DNA from: Membranipora membranacea
Lineage: Eukaryota; Bryozoa; Gymnolaemata; Cheilostomatida; Membraniporidae
Direction: 5' to 3'
DNA: 64,000 nucleotides
NCBI GenBank assembly: GCA_914767715.1
Contig: OU612068.1
Coordinates: forward strand, 2,354,001 to 2,418,000
Each line of letters begins with the position of its first letter. Within the stretch, counting starts at the first letter, position 1. The notes under the pieces were generated by a model. It was not told the DNA's origin. It worked only from the letters and a program-made list of their open reading frames with translations, and ran no database searches. Both the position numbers and the translations under genes were made by a program. Below are positions 13,501 to 24,000 of the stretch, one piece after another.

Positions 13501-14648
13501 TTGTCGTGATTGGTCAGCGTACATCATGCTATTCACTGTCAGGCAAGTTACGCCTCATGATTAATTGGTTCAAGTCTCATTGTGGAGCATTCTCGATTCA
13601 CAGACCCATGCAGAAATACTTCTTAGCTCAGTAAAATTTTCATACTAGACGGAAATATACTAGTATTGCAAAAATCTATATATTATTTTGTTTTTTTGAA
13701 GTTCAGCAATGGTTTGTCTAATCTGTTCAAAGCCTTGATCAATAAATAAAAACTTGTTATTTTACATGAAATCAGAATTGTAATAATATATACACTTTAT
13801 TGCTATTCAGTGCCCCATCCGGGCCAATGAGAATATGCCCTAATTTATTTAGAGCATCAATGTACAAGGTAAGGGTGGGCAAGCCAGAGTGATGTATGAA
13901 GAGCTCACCTCCATTTGCAGCATGGGTAGTGACTGGGATTCGAACCTGCAACACTCAGATTGAGAGGCTCAAGTCCGAACCACTACACCAGCCTACAACC
14001 TTGCAACCTTGAAACAATTATTTGGTGGGTCTTACACATAACTTATCTCGATCTATTAGAGAAATGTACTTCAAGATGAATGCTGTTGTTATCATCTAAT
14101 ACAGCTGTATAGTTTAAATAAATTGCATCAGACTAGATACACATATTTGAAAATACACTCTTGATCATGAAATATTCAAAGCATTCTGTAATTTTGACAC
14201 GAGGTTAAGGTTAAAAAGGGGGGGAGGTTAAAATCGCTAGTCTGTCTCTGTCCGTAGAGTGAGAAATAGCCAAGTTTCTCTCAGTATGCAAGCAGGTCAG
14301 AGCACACCTGGGGTATCAATTGAGCCCAGGAGTTGTTAGACCGCTACTGAGATAATGAAGATTATTAAACATAAAGTGCAGACCAAATTGTTAAACTGGG
14401 TCAAATTCTGCCATAATATGAAAGCCTACAAGGATAGTGTTCAAGATATAAAACTTGTAATATGAAAATTAAAAAACTGTGTAGTATCTGAAACGGTTTT
14501 TGGTCTGTGTAACTCTTTAAATATGCCAAAAACTGTGTCATGCAAACTCACCGACAATGGGATTTCCATGAGATACCTGCGTCCCTACCACAATCATCAC
14601 AGCCAATGCGCACCACACATTGGTAAACAATCTTGACATTCTCAACAT
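7555..14648 (-). CDS. Predicted secreted protein with two tandem UPF0462 (C4orf33-like) domains
   Basis: The function is unknown. Exons in transcription order are 14648-14552, 13017-12862, 12464-12374, 12026-11975, 11599-11406, 10702-10604, 10380-10217, 9206-9116, 8804-8750, 8274-8072 and 7660-7555. All have GT-AG borders and join without a stop into 435 codons. Residues 1-30 form a signal peptide (hydrophobic run ALAVMIVVGTQVS). Two copies of the domain follow, at about 34-215 and 235-425. Each has a D/NDP-P-P block, a YEVVELF strand, a PxGxHxV-L-Q-G stretch and a W-GEAF-PL-YFPPGVD block. These match the UPF0462 family (human C4orf33, a single domain of about 200 aa). Sequons NFT, NMT, NIT and NGT fit an extracellular protein. 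A carbohydrate-binding-like beta-sandwich is possible but is an inference. An in-frame ATG at 14639 is an alternative start. Confidence 0.85.
7753..7994. repeat. Long near-perfect foldback (242 bp) built from SINE tail sequence
   Basis: The arms 7753-7871 and 7873-7994 are reverse complements around a single central base at 7872. The only visible length difference is a 3-nt indel (ATATGG against ATATTATGG). The arm contains ATTCAGTGCCCC and GGGCAAATGAGAATATG, which also occurs in the SINE at 13.8 kb. It lies just past the last exon boundary region, between the last two exons of the UPF0462-like gene. Confidence 0.85.
7990..8035 (-). repeat. SINE head remnant (tRNA A-box-like)
   Basis: The minus-strand reading is GGGTGGCGTAGTGGTTAGGA, which resembles a tRNA D-arm/A box. 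It directly adjoins the foldback's right arm, as if a SINE had lost its middle. Confidence 0.5.
9372..9563 (-). mobile_element. tRNA-derived SINE
   Basis: On the minus strand the head reads GGAGGTAGCTCAGTTGGTTA (A box), then an anticodon-like stem, then GGGTTCGAGTCC (B box, about 9490-9500). A tRNA-unrelated tail runs down to about 9372 and includes GTGTGCTCCGACCTGCC. The same tail motif recurs near 14290 (CAGGTCAGAGCACACCTGG). It lies in the intron upstream of the UPF0462-like exon 9206-9116. The appended tail indicates a SINE rather than a functional tRNA gene. Confidence 0.7.
10854..11086. repeat. Foldback element with 70-nt arms and a nested hairpin
   Basis: The arms 10854-10923 and 11017-11086 match at 69 of 70 positions as reverse complements. 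Inside lies a second perfect 17-nt hairpin (10925-10941 with 10950-10966) and three tandem copies of TGGGATGGCTATC (10973-11011). It has no coding potential and is a MITE- or foldback-type insertion in the UPF0462-like intron. Confidence 0.85.
11691..11796. repeat. Foldback of the TTTGATCCA family
   Basis: This is a nearly perfect palindrome of about 106 bp with arms of about 53 nt. It begins CTAGATCAAGTTTGATCCAT and ends with the complement. A C-rich stretch of differing length separates the arms from a CTACTGAC/GTCAGTAG tip. Confidence 0.8.
13784..14005 (-). mobile_element. tRNA-derived SINE with ATTCAGTGCCCC tail
   Basis: The minus-strand head reads CTGGTGTAGTGGTTCGGA (A box) and GCAGGTTCGAATCCCAGTC (B box, near 13927-13943). 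A tail follows that ends in CATTGGCCCGGATGGGGCAC and TAAAGTG. The tail matches the arms of the foldback at 7753-7994. The element sits in the first intron (13018-14551) of the UPF0462-like gene. Confidence 0.75.
14220..14345 (-). repeat. Partial SINE copy
   Basis: CAGGTCAGAGCACACCTGG at about 14294 matches the tail of the SINE at 9.4 kb. A degraded B-box region follows. The flanks are not resolved. Confidence 0.4.
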
Positions 14649-16450
14649 ACTCAGCCTCTCCTCCCTATCCCAGACAAGCTACTGTTTATGGTTGGTAGAG
14701 AGTAGTCAAATTTCTTCTGCATCTAACAAAAACAGGAGTTAACTTAAACTGAGTTTTACTTTTGACCGCAGTTTAATAGTAATGGAGTGTTAAAAGAGTG
14801 ATTATAATCCTTATCTTTGACCGTTTTTTGGATCTATTTTTGACTGATCATCAATCAATGCGAATTGACCTGGCAGGCTGGCATGGATGGCTCTCCTCTC
14901 TTCATGTTCGTGAGGGCGAATCCACATACTATCCTGGGTCAGTGCACTCATTTGTAATGTTATAAGTGTCAATGTTATTTGTGTTAAATAAAAAATACCA
15001 TTTATAATCATTTATCTTTGATCATTGTGGACCCTTGATCTGATCCTTGCCTGATCGTTAATCAATATAAAGTAATTTGAACCCAGAGCTGGCCTATATG
15101 GCCATTATGTGGCCAAATCCACAGCTATCATGGGTCAGTGCCCTCATTGGTGATGTTATTTGTGAGCTTCTGGATTTAGTAAGCGTGGACATCACAGAAA
15201 AGGAATGAATCATTTAATCTGATTGGCAGAGAGGGAGCTCATTGATTGGACTAGCAGTGATGGGGTATGATTATAATGCTACACGCTGAAATCGATCGTT
15301 TTCAGAGAATTCATTTAATTTAGCGTGACAAAATATGGCTAATGCATAATCTATCTTGGCAATAGTATTGTGATTATATGCCAGTTTTGGTGTAAACGAT
15401 TGAGAGTCTTCCAAACCAATGGACCAATGAGTTCATTGCCCAAACCTCAAAAGTTGAGTTTGTCTGCCAAATAAAAAATTTATATATACAGTTGATATTC
15501 GAATCGGACTTTGACATTACCTTAAACCAGTCGCCCATACGCTCTCTAAACGATGAGTGAACAGGTTCTCTTCTTGACAGCATAACATACTCAAAATTTT
15601 AAAAGCATCATGTTACCAGAGACTATATCTATAGTCTCTGATGTTACTGCATCAATTGTACAAATAAATAGTATATAGATTTCATTCATCATTCCTATTT
15701 TAAACCACATCATTTGTGGACCAGTTAATTTTGAATGATACAAAGTTGAATCTGTGAAACCATCCCGTTGAGTCAGACAACTGAACAGTGAATAGGATTA
15801 AGATGCTTCTCGGCCTATTGGCTAAGATGAAAGTGTCACTGCCAATGGGCGATTAGTGCCTGGTTCAGTTTCTGACAGCCTGCTGCACACCCACTATTAG
15901 AAAGTTCACCATGGCCGCACCTCTAGGATGCATTCTAGTTTTCTAGGATGTATCACACTCTCAATACGAGGACTTCGGGCAACTTGCTTCCCTCTTTAGG
16001 GGCAGCCCACCCTCTGTTTGGTCATAAACAGGATGAACAGTGGTCTATAAACATTCCTGTTGCTTAACATAGTTAGTTTACAATTGTAACCCCAACACCC
16101 CCCCCATCCCCCCAATCCAATCCAGTTGCTGCCCGATCATAGAAAAGGAGGGGATAATCTATGATAAGTTTGCAATTACTGATTGAATATTATTTAGATA
16201 ATCATTTTGATATTTGACACTTTGTTTAATATCCAATAAATTAGTTAAATTTAGTTGAAAACTCTAATAACATACAAAATGTTGATCTTCTGTCACTTTT
16301 AATAGCTGCATATTTTGATAGCCAGTCTCCATCCATATTTGGCCGTTACGGTCTCTGTTCTTCTATATTGTGTTCAGCAGAGGACCGTTGTCAATGTCAT
16401 CAAAGATTTTAATATTATGGAAGAGTTCGATTAGAATCGTGTGTATGAAA
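14649..16450. other. Intergenic 5' of the UPF0462-like gene; two diverged direct repeats
   Basis: The 5' UTR and promoter of the minus-strand gene should lie just right of 14648, but no clear core motif is visible. Two diverged direct copies of one sequence occupy about 14800-14985 and 15003-15170. They share ATCTTTGA, an AAATCCACA.CTATC-TGGGTCAGTGC-CTCATT block and TGTTATTTGTG. A small palindrome, AGAGACTATATCTATAGTCTCT, lies at 15618-15639. A C-rich tract occurs at about 16088-16112. Confidence 0.5.
15801..15837 (+). pseudogene. U2 snRNA-like 5' fragment
   Basis: TGCTTCTCGGCCTATTGGCT followed by AAGATGAAAGTGT closely resembles the conserved U2 snRNA 5' end (GCTTCTCGGCCTTTTGGCTAAGAT). It differs at a few bases. 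After position 15837 the sequence departs from U2: the branch-site-pairing GTAGTA box is not present where expected, and no clear Sm site follows. This fits a U2 pseudogene or a U2-derived SINE head better than a working gene. Confidence 0.5.
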
Positions 16451-16451
16451 C

Positions 16452-16606
16452 AGAGACATAGATTAACTTGGGTAAGACGCCTCCAGAAAGACCTCGAGAA
16501 AGATCTCTCCCTGAATCAAGCTCTCAAGGTGTCACAAGATAGAGTGGAGTGGAGGAATTTTGTACATGAGACAGACGAAATGATTAGAAGCTCTCAGGAT
16601 GTCTGA
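16452..16606 (+). mobile_element. LINE ORF2 C-terminal fragment
   Basis: The frame reads RLQKDLEKDLSLNQALKVSQ, then DRVEWRNFVHE, then a stop. This is the pattern that closes many LINE ORF2 proteins (a basic/Trp stretch, then the -QDRxxWR-FV- motif). Upstream sequence in the same frame is not recognisable as reverse transcriptase. It is a short 3' relic. Confidence 0.6.
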
Positions 16607-18600
16607 ATAGACTACATCTGCATAAGTCAACAAGTCAAGTATGAAACTGCTTCTCAGTGTTAGAGCTAAACCATGGTAAGCGTCTCCTCATACCACCCTG
16701 TGCATGTTATGTATGATATAATGATTATACGAAAGCCAAGATAGGCTATGTACCAGATAAATTTTATGTTATCCTAAATTAAGCAAAAATAAATCAGCGA
16801 CAGTTTTATCTCTGCTATTTCAATCTCTGCCAGTCAGATTAAATGGTTTCTTTTTTTTGTAAACTCAATGATTATTAGAACCGGTAGCTCATAAATAACA
16901 CTACCAGTGAGGGCATTGCTCCCTCATAAACATGATCTGACAAAAATAGATAAAGGCTCAACGCTGATCAAAGATAACGTATTACAATTAATGTTGTATA
17001 ACATTTCTATTCTCCCTCATACATATGATTGAGTGCCAGACCTATTCAGTCATACGCCTCATCTCAGCATCCTGATTTCAGTTATGTTTCAAAACAAAAA
17101 TGGCGGCGCTCAGATATGGCTGATCAGTTCCGGCTTTTATATATATTCTATTTATGGCGACGAATGGCCAGTTGCCTACAAAGTTTCTGTGATTTTTGCG
17201 CGATTGTTCACTAGCCATCATCAGTTCAGTCAGTGGTAGCTGTTTATCTGTCATAGATATACATATTAAATTGTTTGAGACTCAAATATTGTTGTACAGG
17301 AGTATATAACTGCCGCAAAGTCGATAACAGAATGGAGGAAAGTGCTATAGTAACAGACTAGAATTAACAATCAAGATTGTGAACAACTGATAAATACACA
17401 TAAAATGACTGGATTCCAGAGACTTATATTGTCAGATGCAGTAAATGATCAACTATACAAAAAAACTATAGGAGTTATACAAGGATACATTATATAAAAA
17501 AGACTTCAACGGCAGGGATAAAAAGATTTCCCGGAAAGTGTGACAGGACAAAATTTGAAGGTCAGTCACATAACGTATAAGGAAATAGAGCAATAATCAA
17601 CCAATTAATATTTAACAAACACATTTCAGTACCAGACAACTGGAGGAAACCATAACAATTAATAACAGATTTATCTGGATAGAAAATACTTTAAAAATAT
17701 GAACATGTGTCAAATTAAATAACCTGACACGCAATCACAGTGTAAGGCTATATATATTTATCCTTATTCTGTGACCTAGTGCTCTTGCAAAGTTTAGGAA
17801 TCAGGACTAAAGGGAATCTTAGGTCAGTGCAGACACCATAGCATAATGTTCACACGAATGATACAAAACCATATATTATAATATTGATAATTCCATTACA
17901 ATATACTAAACATTATATTGAATAACCACAGTTAGGCACAGAATGAAGCATTACTCATTACCCATTAGTCAAGTGCTGAGTGACACATCAGTTCTTTTTA
18001 ACCAATACTGGTCATTCATGACAAGTTGGCAATCCCCGAAATCAGGAGGTCTTCATGGACAAACTCCCGGCCCGGGTACTACTCTGCGTCCCGTGGTGCG
18101 GGTGCAAATCGGCCTACGTTTCTCATATTTCTAAGCCAAAACTTGAGCATTCATGTTATGAAATACGTCATTTTACCTGATTTTACAAATGGTACTGTTG
18201 TACCTTATCGGAACTAGGAGAGGCAGCCCCAACAATAGGTTTGGGCTAGGTAAAGATAATGAATAGCTGCATATAAGCATTTATTGTAATAAGCAATTAC
18301 ATAGGTACTGTCGGAGGTAGGAAAGTTAGGTAGTGTCCATTACAAAAAGAAGATGAAACAAATTTTATTGATGAAGGAAGGGAGGAAAAGGGCGATAGGG
18401 AGGGGATGGAAAAAACTCTAAAAATTGGGAGCCTCCCTATCAAATAGGGAGACTTGTCAGGTATGATACTGGTTACTGGTCAACACTTAGAATGGGATTC
18501 AGTCCAACAACTTGGAGCTAACTACTCAGGTTGGGTGTGTTGGCTTGACAAAACCCAACATGAGCAGATAGCTCCATACAATAACAAACCAAATCCCATC
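16607..18600. other. Intergenic, nothing recognised
   Basis: The short open frames at about 17.03-17.24 kb and 17.94-18.22 kb overlap one another in different frames and show no domain. I see no gene here. The block at 16.86-16.95 kb looks like degraded repeat. Confidence 0.5.
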
Positions 18601-18624
18601 AGCCAATCAAAACAGAACCAAAAC

Positions 18625-19446
18625 ACGAGCACAATCTATTTAAACGATTTGCTTTCAGTCTCAGACAATTTTAAGTATGTTCTTTTTGCTGACGATACAA
18701 ATCTGATATCAGAAAATGTGGATCTTGCTGAAAGAGAACTTTTAAAGATACAGGACTGGTGCATAGCAAATAAGCTTTTACTAGATTTTGAAAAAACCCA
18801 CCAAATTATTTTTAAAAACAATCAGAAACGACTAGAAGACAACGCTTATACCTTGAATAACGTTATTATATCCACAAATTGCAAATTTCTAGGGATCCAT
18901 CTGGATCAACATTTGACATTTCAGACCCAAATCGATAAAGTTTCAGCCAAATTGAATTTCCTTGTTATGATGCTTCAACATCTGTCAAAATATTTAGACC
19001 AAAAATTGATGATCAATGTCTATTATACTTTCATTTACCCCCACATTTTATATGGACTGGAATTCTGGGGTCACGCTTCCGATGCCGCTTTGTTGCAAGT
19101 CCTAGTTCCAAATTCTTCAATCACATATAAATTTCAAGAATCCAATATTATGCCTATAAATATGCTTTTCAAGTATCGATTAATTATTTTCATGTATAAT
19201 CTGCTAAAGAATGATGAAAATTTATTGAAAACTCTGAAAATTGACCATGATTTTAATACTAGAAACAAATCCAAATTTTTAAAACTACCTCAAATTAAAA
19301 CTGAAAAGGGGAGGAGATCGATATTCTACTCTGGTGTTGAGCTGGTATCTGGCTATGCTCTGGGTATGCTTGATCTTCCTCTGCAGGCCTTCAAGAGAGC
19401 CCTCGCGGCTCGCCTCTGGGATGAAGTATCGACTCCAGCTCCATGA
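18625..19446 (+). mobile_element. Truncated non-LTR reverse transcriptase, second family
   Basis: Similarity begins at about 18637 with LNDLLSVSDNFKYVLFADDT, which contains the catalytic FADD box. It continues with KLLLDFEKT and the FLGIHLDQHL thumb motif, then a C-terminal stretch NTRNKSKF-GRRSIFYSGVEL that is typical of many LINEs. The part of the open frame before about 18630 does not look like RT. The last ~35 codons (from about 19340) diverge from the expected ending, so the 3' end may be replaced or frameshifted. It differs from the RT at 1.6 kb in the catalytic box and the C-terminus, so it is a different family. Confidence 0.8.
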
Positions 19447-19734
19447 GGGGCCTGGATCCGCGGTGGCCTGCGTCGGCCGCATGGAGGATGGACTTCTGGA
19501 ACAGGATTGCCCCAACTCTAGTCTCGGACTATCTGGCACTCCTTTTGTTCCAGTCCTAACTACTAAATTTGAATTACTTAGACAATAAACAGAGAACAAA
19601 AAAAAAACAAAAAACATGGGTCCATTTATAAAGGTACAATAAAAGGGATATATGAGTAGATAAAACTACAGATGCAATATCCAACATCACCAATAATACA
19701 GAGAAGGCCTCATTGTTGGTCTGAATCCCAGGCT

Positions 19735-20215
19735 AGTCAGCACTGGGCTGGAGGGCAATGAGGTAAAAAAAGAAAGAAAAGGTAATTGCATTGTCCACTT
19801 TAGCCAACAATTGACACAGCTTATTTTCTTCATAGCACTGTCAACCTGATGGTTTAGCTATCAGTATGTGATATTGAATGTCATTTTCAAGCCAAATCAC
19901 ACATTTAACTAAATTGTTGTTATGGCTGCATGATATGGAGGGTAGTCTTTATGGAATAACTGATTTTTTCGCTCAAAGAGCTTGCAATTTCTTTTTATAT
20001 GGGCAATACTAACATTAGGTTTTGGCTTGTTGCTGAAACTCAATGAAGCACTATAACGTTATGTCATGACGTAACGTTACTTAATTTTGGGTGTAGACTT
20101 CTTTGACCATGTATGTTGAGAAACCCCAATAAGAATATAGGTATGACGTTAATGCATTGGATCCTGTAAATTTGTCTTTGAAAGGCAAAAGTTCTCGCCA
20201 TAATTTTCAAGCCTG
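19735..20215. repeat. Dispersed ~0.5-kb repeat, copy 2
   Basis: This is the direct-orientation partner of 6207-6700. It carries a small A-rich insertion near 19764-19780 and scattered substitutions. It has no open frame of note. Confidence 0.75.
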
Positions 20216-20486
20216 TATTCTCCTTTTCTTTAATACTCACTTCTACTACTACATCTCTTCTACTTACATCCCCGATCTACACAACACAGCCATGAAGCCC
20301 TTCACTTATGTGAATTTTTTTAAAGCTTAACCAACCAAGTCATACTTCCACAAATAACAGCAATGATAGTAAAAGAAAATTCAAAAACGAACTTTGTAAT
20401 CTAACAATAATTTTGCTCGTAAATTAGATGGCATTTTATTCATATATAGTTGACATGTATGGTAAATAAAATAGGAAAAGATAATG

Positions 20487-20583
20487 TTAAAATCTCATGA
20501 TATCCCTGTGAGTAAAGTTACGCTGCCTAAAAAAATCTACAATCCATTGGGACAACAGTTTATAACGACATTAATAAATTAAA
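20487..20583. repeat. Short dispersed repeat, inverted partner of 7062-7153
   Basis: It contains AAATCTCATGATATCCCTGT and GGACAACAGTTTATAACG, the reverse complements of blocks at 7062-7153. Confidence 0.6.
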
Positions 20584-21071
20584 TACGGTAGAGGATCGGG
20601 AATACTCTTTTTTACCAGCTGCTTACATGTGATATGAAGAATTTATAAGAGTTAGTCGCACAGTTTGTTCTCACTGAAACAAGAACTTTGGATTTCACAC
20701 ATACGCACACGAGCGCACGTGCCTACACATGTATATGGTGTATACGCATGTATAATAAGTTGTGCCAAGGCAATCTGCAATGTCCTCATATTGAAGGTAT
20801 AACGCCGGCTGGAGTATTAAATGCATAGGCCATCAAAAAAAGTGAATCATAAATATTTCTCATTGCATTGTTTTGTATTTAACAATTAATCTCTGAATTC
20901 AGAATTGTCCGTCTCAAACTGTTTTGGCAGTTGAATCGATGTTTAGCAAGCAACAACAAATATATCATAGATAATTAAAGTGGATGACATGCATAACATA
21001 GATAATAATGTAGAATCAATCTGTATTTTGTGATGATATGAACTTGTGACAGGCTGTTATGTTAGAGAAGC

Positions 21072-24000
21072 TCAGCTCTCAGCTCGACTAAGAGCTAAAG
21101 CAAACTCAAAATCGGCTTTTTCTTGTTGCTCGAGTTTTTTACGTCTCTCATCTTCTATCATAGCGCTGTCGGCTGTCGCCCAGGCAAGATCTGTGTCAGC
21201 GACACCTGGTGATGGAGTCTCAAACTGTAATACGAGAAATAGGTCTGAGTTAATCACAGCATATAATAATATTACTTAAACGAAGCAATGCTAATTCAAA
21301 AAATAATGGGGCAGAAGACGGAAAAAGAATTTGGGTCAAATTGTAAAATGCGGATGTACAGGTATCATTTCTTGGTTTTTTTTATACTCACCTCATGTTG
21401 GTATTGAGAAGAGTGTGAAAAGGGTTCTCGTTAAGTTGTTATTGTCTTTGCACAACAAAAACATCAGAGGAAAGTGGATATTTATACATCCTGTATCATC
21501 AGGTAAGTTATACAAAAAACTAGCATTGAGTGCTGAATTAAACATAGTAAATGTTCCATCTGCTCACCATGACCACAGCAGTTATGAAGTGCTCATCTAT
21601 ACATATATACTATATATACTATATACACTATATATACATACCCCTGCTCCAAAGTCAGCAAAATTAGCTGAGAATGCAGCATCTGTTGATTTAGTTCCGC
21701 CCATGGAGCTGCTACCAAAAGGGTCAGAATTGTTAGTAGTACCAGCCGACGCAAAAGGGTCACCAGAATTAGATTGACTAGATTTGCCCCCAAACGGGTC
21801 ACTCCCACCAAATGGATCTGAGCCAAAACCTGAAATATTCAACATAAAGTGCAAGACAATGTTCAACCATAGCCTTTACTGTGTAGTGTGTATATGGTCT
21901 GAGTGTAAACCACACACATAGAACATCCACATTTTATTACCTTATGTAGGTCATGTAATACCATCAATCCCTAAATCCTGAACACTGACAATAGCAGCCA
22001 TACAAAGTTAATAGTTCAATAATTTTGCTCAACACCAAAATAAGCCAGAGTTAAACACACCGCCCTTACCGAAACAAATCATATACAATACTCTTTACTC
22101 ATATCAAAATGAGTCTCCCAAACATATCTTACCTCCAAAAGGATCCCCAGTAGGTGTTGGTGCCTTCGGTCTATCACCTTTCTTCTTAGATTTTGGAGAC
22201 CCAGCGGCGCCCATTTTAAAGGGATCAGGATTAAACATGGCTTGTGAAGCTTCAGCACCAGTAGGAGTCGCAGCTCTAGGTCGGGGTAGAGCGGGACGGG
22301 GTGGGGGTTTTTTCTTCCCTTCATCAGCAGGTTTAGAAGACTTATCAGAGGCAAACGGATCAAATCCAAACGGGTCGTTCTAAAATAATAACAAAGCAGA
22401 ACAAACTTGATTTCAAATGTAAAACGGAATGGCTTTTCAGTAAAACTTGGTTTGCTTCAAATATCCAATATTGGCCAAATATTCCAAGATTAAGATCCTA
22501 GTGTCTGACCCAGGAGTTTTTGGTCCAATAATATTCAAAAGAAACTCATATAAACACTAGCTATAATATATATTGCTACCTGCTTTCATAATGTTCTAGG
22601 AACTACATATATGGTAGCTAGCTCACTATAACTATAAGTATAAAATACTAAAACTAACCAAGGAGTTAAAGACACTATAGTCTTTAACTTTAATTATAGT
22701 GAACTAACCGAAGCTGTAGATGAAGAGACCTCAGCGCTACCGTTAGTAGCCTTGAACATGTCGAATGGGTCAGAGGAGCTAGCATTAGAAAAGAATTTAC
22801 TTGGCACAGCAGAGGCAGATCGAGTGGGCTGACTAGATGAACCAAACGGGTCCGCTGACGAGGAGAACGGATCTGTGCTCTACAAGCGACACAACGACAC
22901 AACGTCAGGTATAAAATAGGGTTAGTTGATCCAGTTTGCCTGCATCCTAGTCGCTCCCCTTCCACTGGTTACGGCGTGCCCAGTGGAGAGGGCAACTCTG
23001 AATTCAGGCAAACTGGATCAAAATTGTTCTAATAAGCAACAACACTGAGGATGGGGTAAGTAAAGTATGCATCATTCTTGCAATATAATACTTGCTCTTC
23101 TATGAAATGCATTGTTAATAGAGTGGCACTCATGCTTTGACGAATTGAGACATTTTGAAAAATTTTCTTCCATCAAACTCAAATCAGTTTACATAACAAA
23201 GTCAGAGCAGGATGATGTCCTGAACTACAACAACACTAACCTTGGGTCTAGATAAAGCATCGAGGCCAGAAGTAGTCCAGTCATTGGCTGCTGATGTTCC
23301 AGTATTAGAACTAAAGGGGTCACTTCCTGCGAAGGGATCACTATCCGCTCCAGCAGTGGAGCTTTTAAAGGGATCAGAGCCAGCAAATGGATCTGCCGAC
23401 TTAAAGAGGTCCTCCTTAGCAAATGGGTCCTCCTTCCCAAACCCTACATCATCGAAAGCTGAGGAGCTTGGTGCTGTTGTCGAAGCAAATGGATCAGAAT
23501 TCCCAAACGGATCAGCTGATGCGCTAGCGGCTACAGAGCTGCCTCCAAACGGATCTGATGAGACATTCACGGCAGCAGAGTTACTGCTGCCAAAACTAGC
23601 AAAACCGTTGTCATTTCCAAATGACCCAAAGTCAGCAAAAGCGTCTTTAGATGGCTCAGGCTTGGTGCTTAATGCAGAAGTAGTATTTAAGTTATGATTG
23701 ACTGTAGGTGTGGTTCTTGGCGTGGTAGTGCGGGGCGTTGGGTTGCGTAACAAGCTCATGTCAGGTTCTGAGGCTCCAGGCTTCTCATCTATTAAATCTT
23801 GATATTGCTGGACAGCATTCTCTATGTTATCATTTAATTTCTTCAGGTCTTCTACATGAAGTCGAGCCTTCAAAATAACAGAATCGGTAGTGAGATGTCT
23901 GATTTGGTTAGGTTAGGCTCACCAGTAATATTTTATCCAGTTCACTGCCCAAACAGTAACAGTACAACTCATGGCATCATGACAGCTTCCATGTAAGTCT

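Larger units (their letters stand above)
19447..21071. other. Intergenic and 3' flank of EPS15
   Basis: The stretch holds dispersed-repeat copy 2 and the inverted short repeat annotated separately. The remainder is AT-rich with nothing I can name. The EPS15 3' UTR must run left from 21071. TTTATT at about 20434 (AATAAA on the minus strand) is one candidate poly(A) signal, but the support is weak. Confidence 0.4.

Noticed and set aside
17096-17107. AAAAATGGCGGC, a YY1-like core promoter motif
   Set aside because: No gene begins nearby on the plus strand, and a 12-base match is expected by chance at this scale.
19285-19617. 110-codon minus-strand open frame
   Set aside because: It is antisense to the LINE 3' end, with no independent evidence.
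21593-21826. Overlapping minus-strand frame rich in Leu/Val near the EPS15 exon 21829-21642
   Set aside because: It is a frame shadow of the DPF exon. The true frame is fixed by phase with both neighbouring exons.
23242-23697. 151-codon open frame on the plus strand
   Set aside because: It is antisense to the EPS15 DPF-repeat exon. The low-complexity GAT-CC-TTT codons leave the opposite strand open. It has no ATG-led homologue or splice logic.
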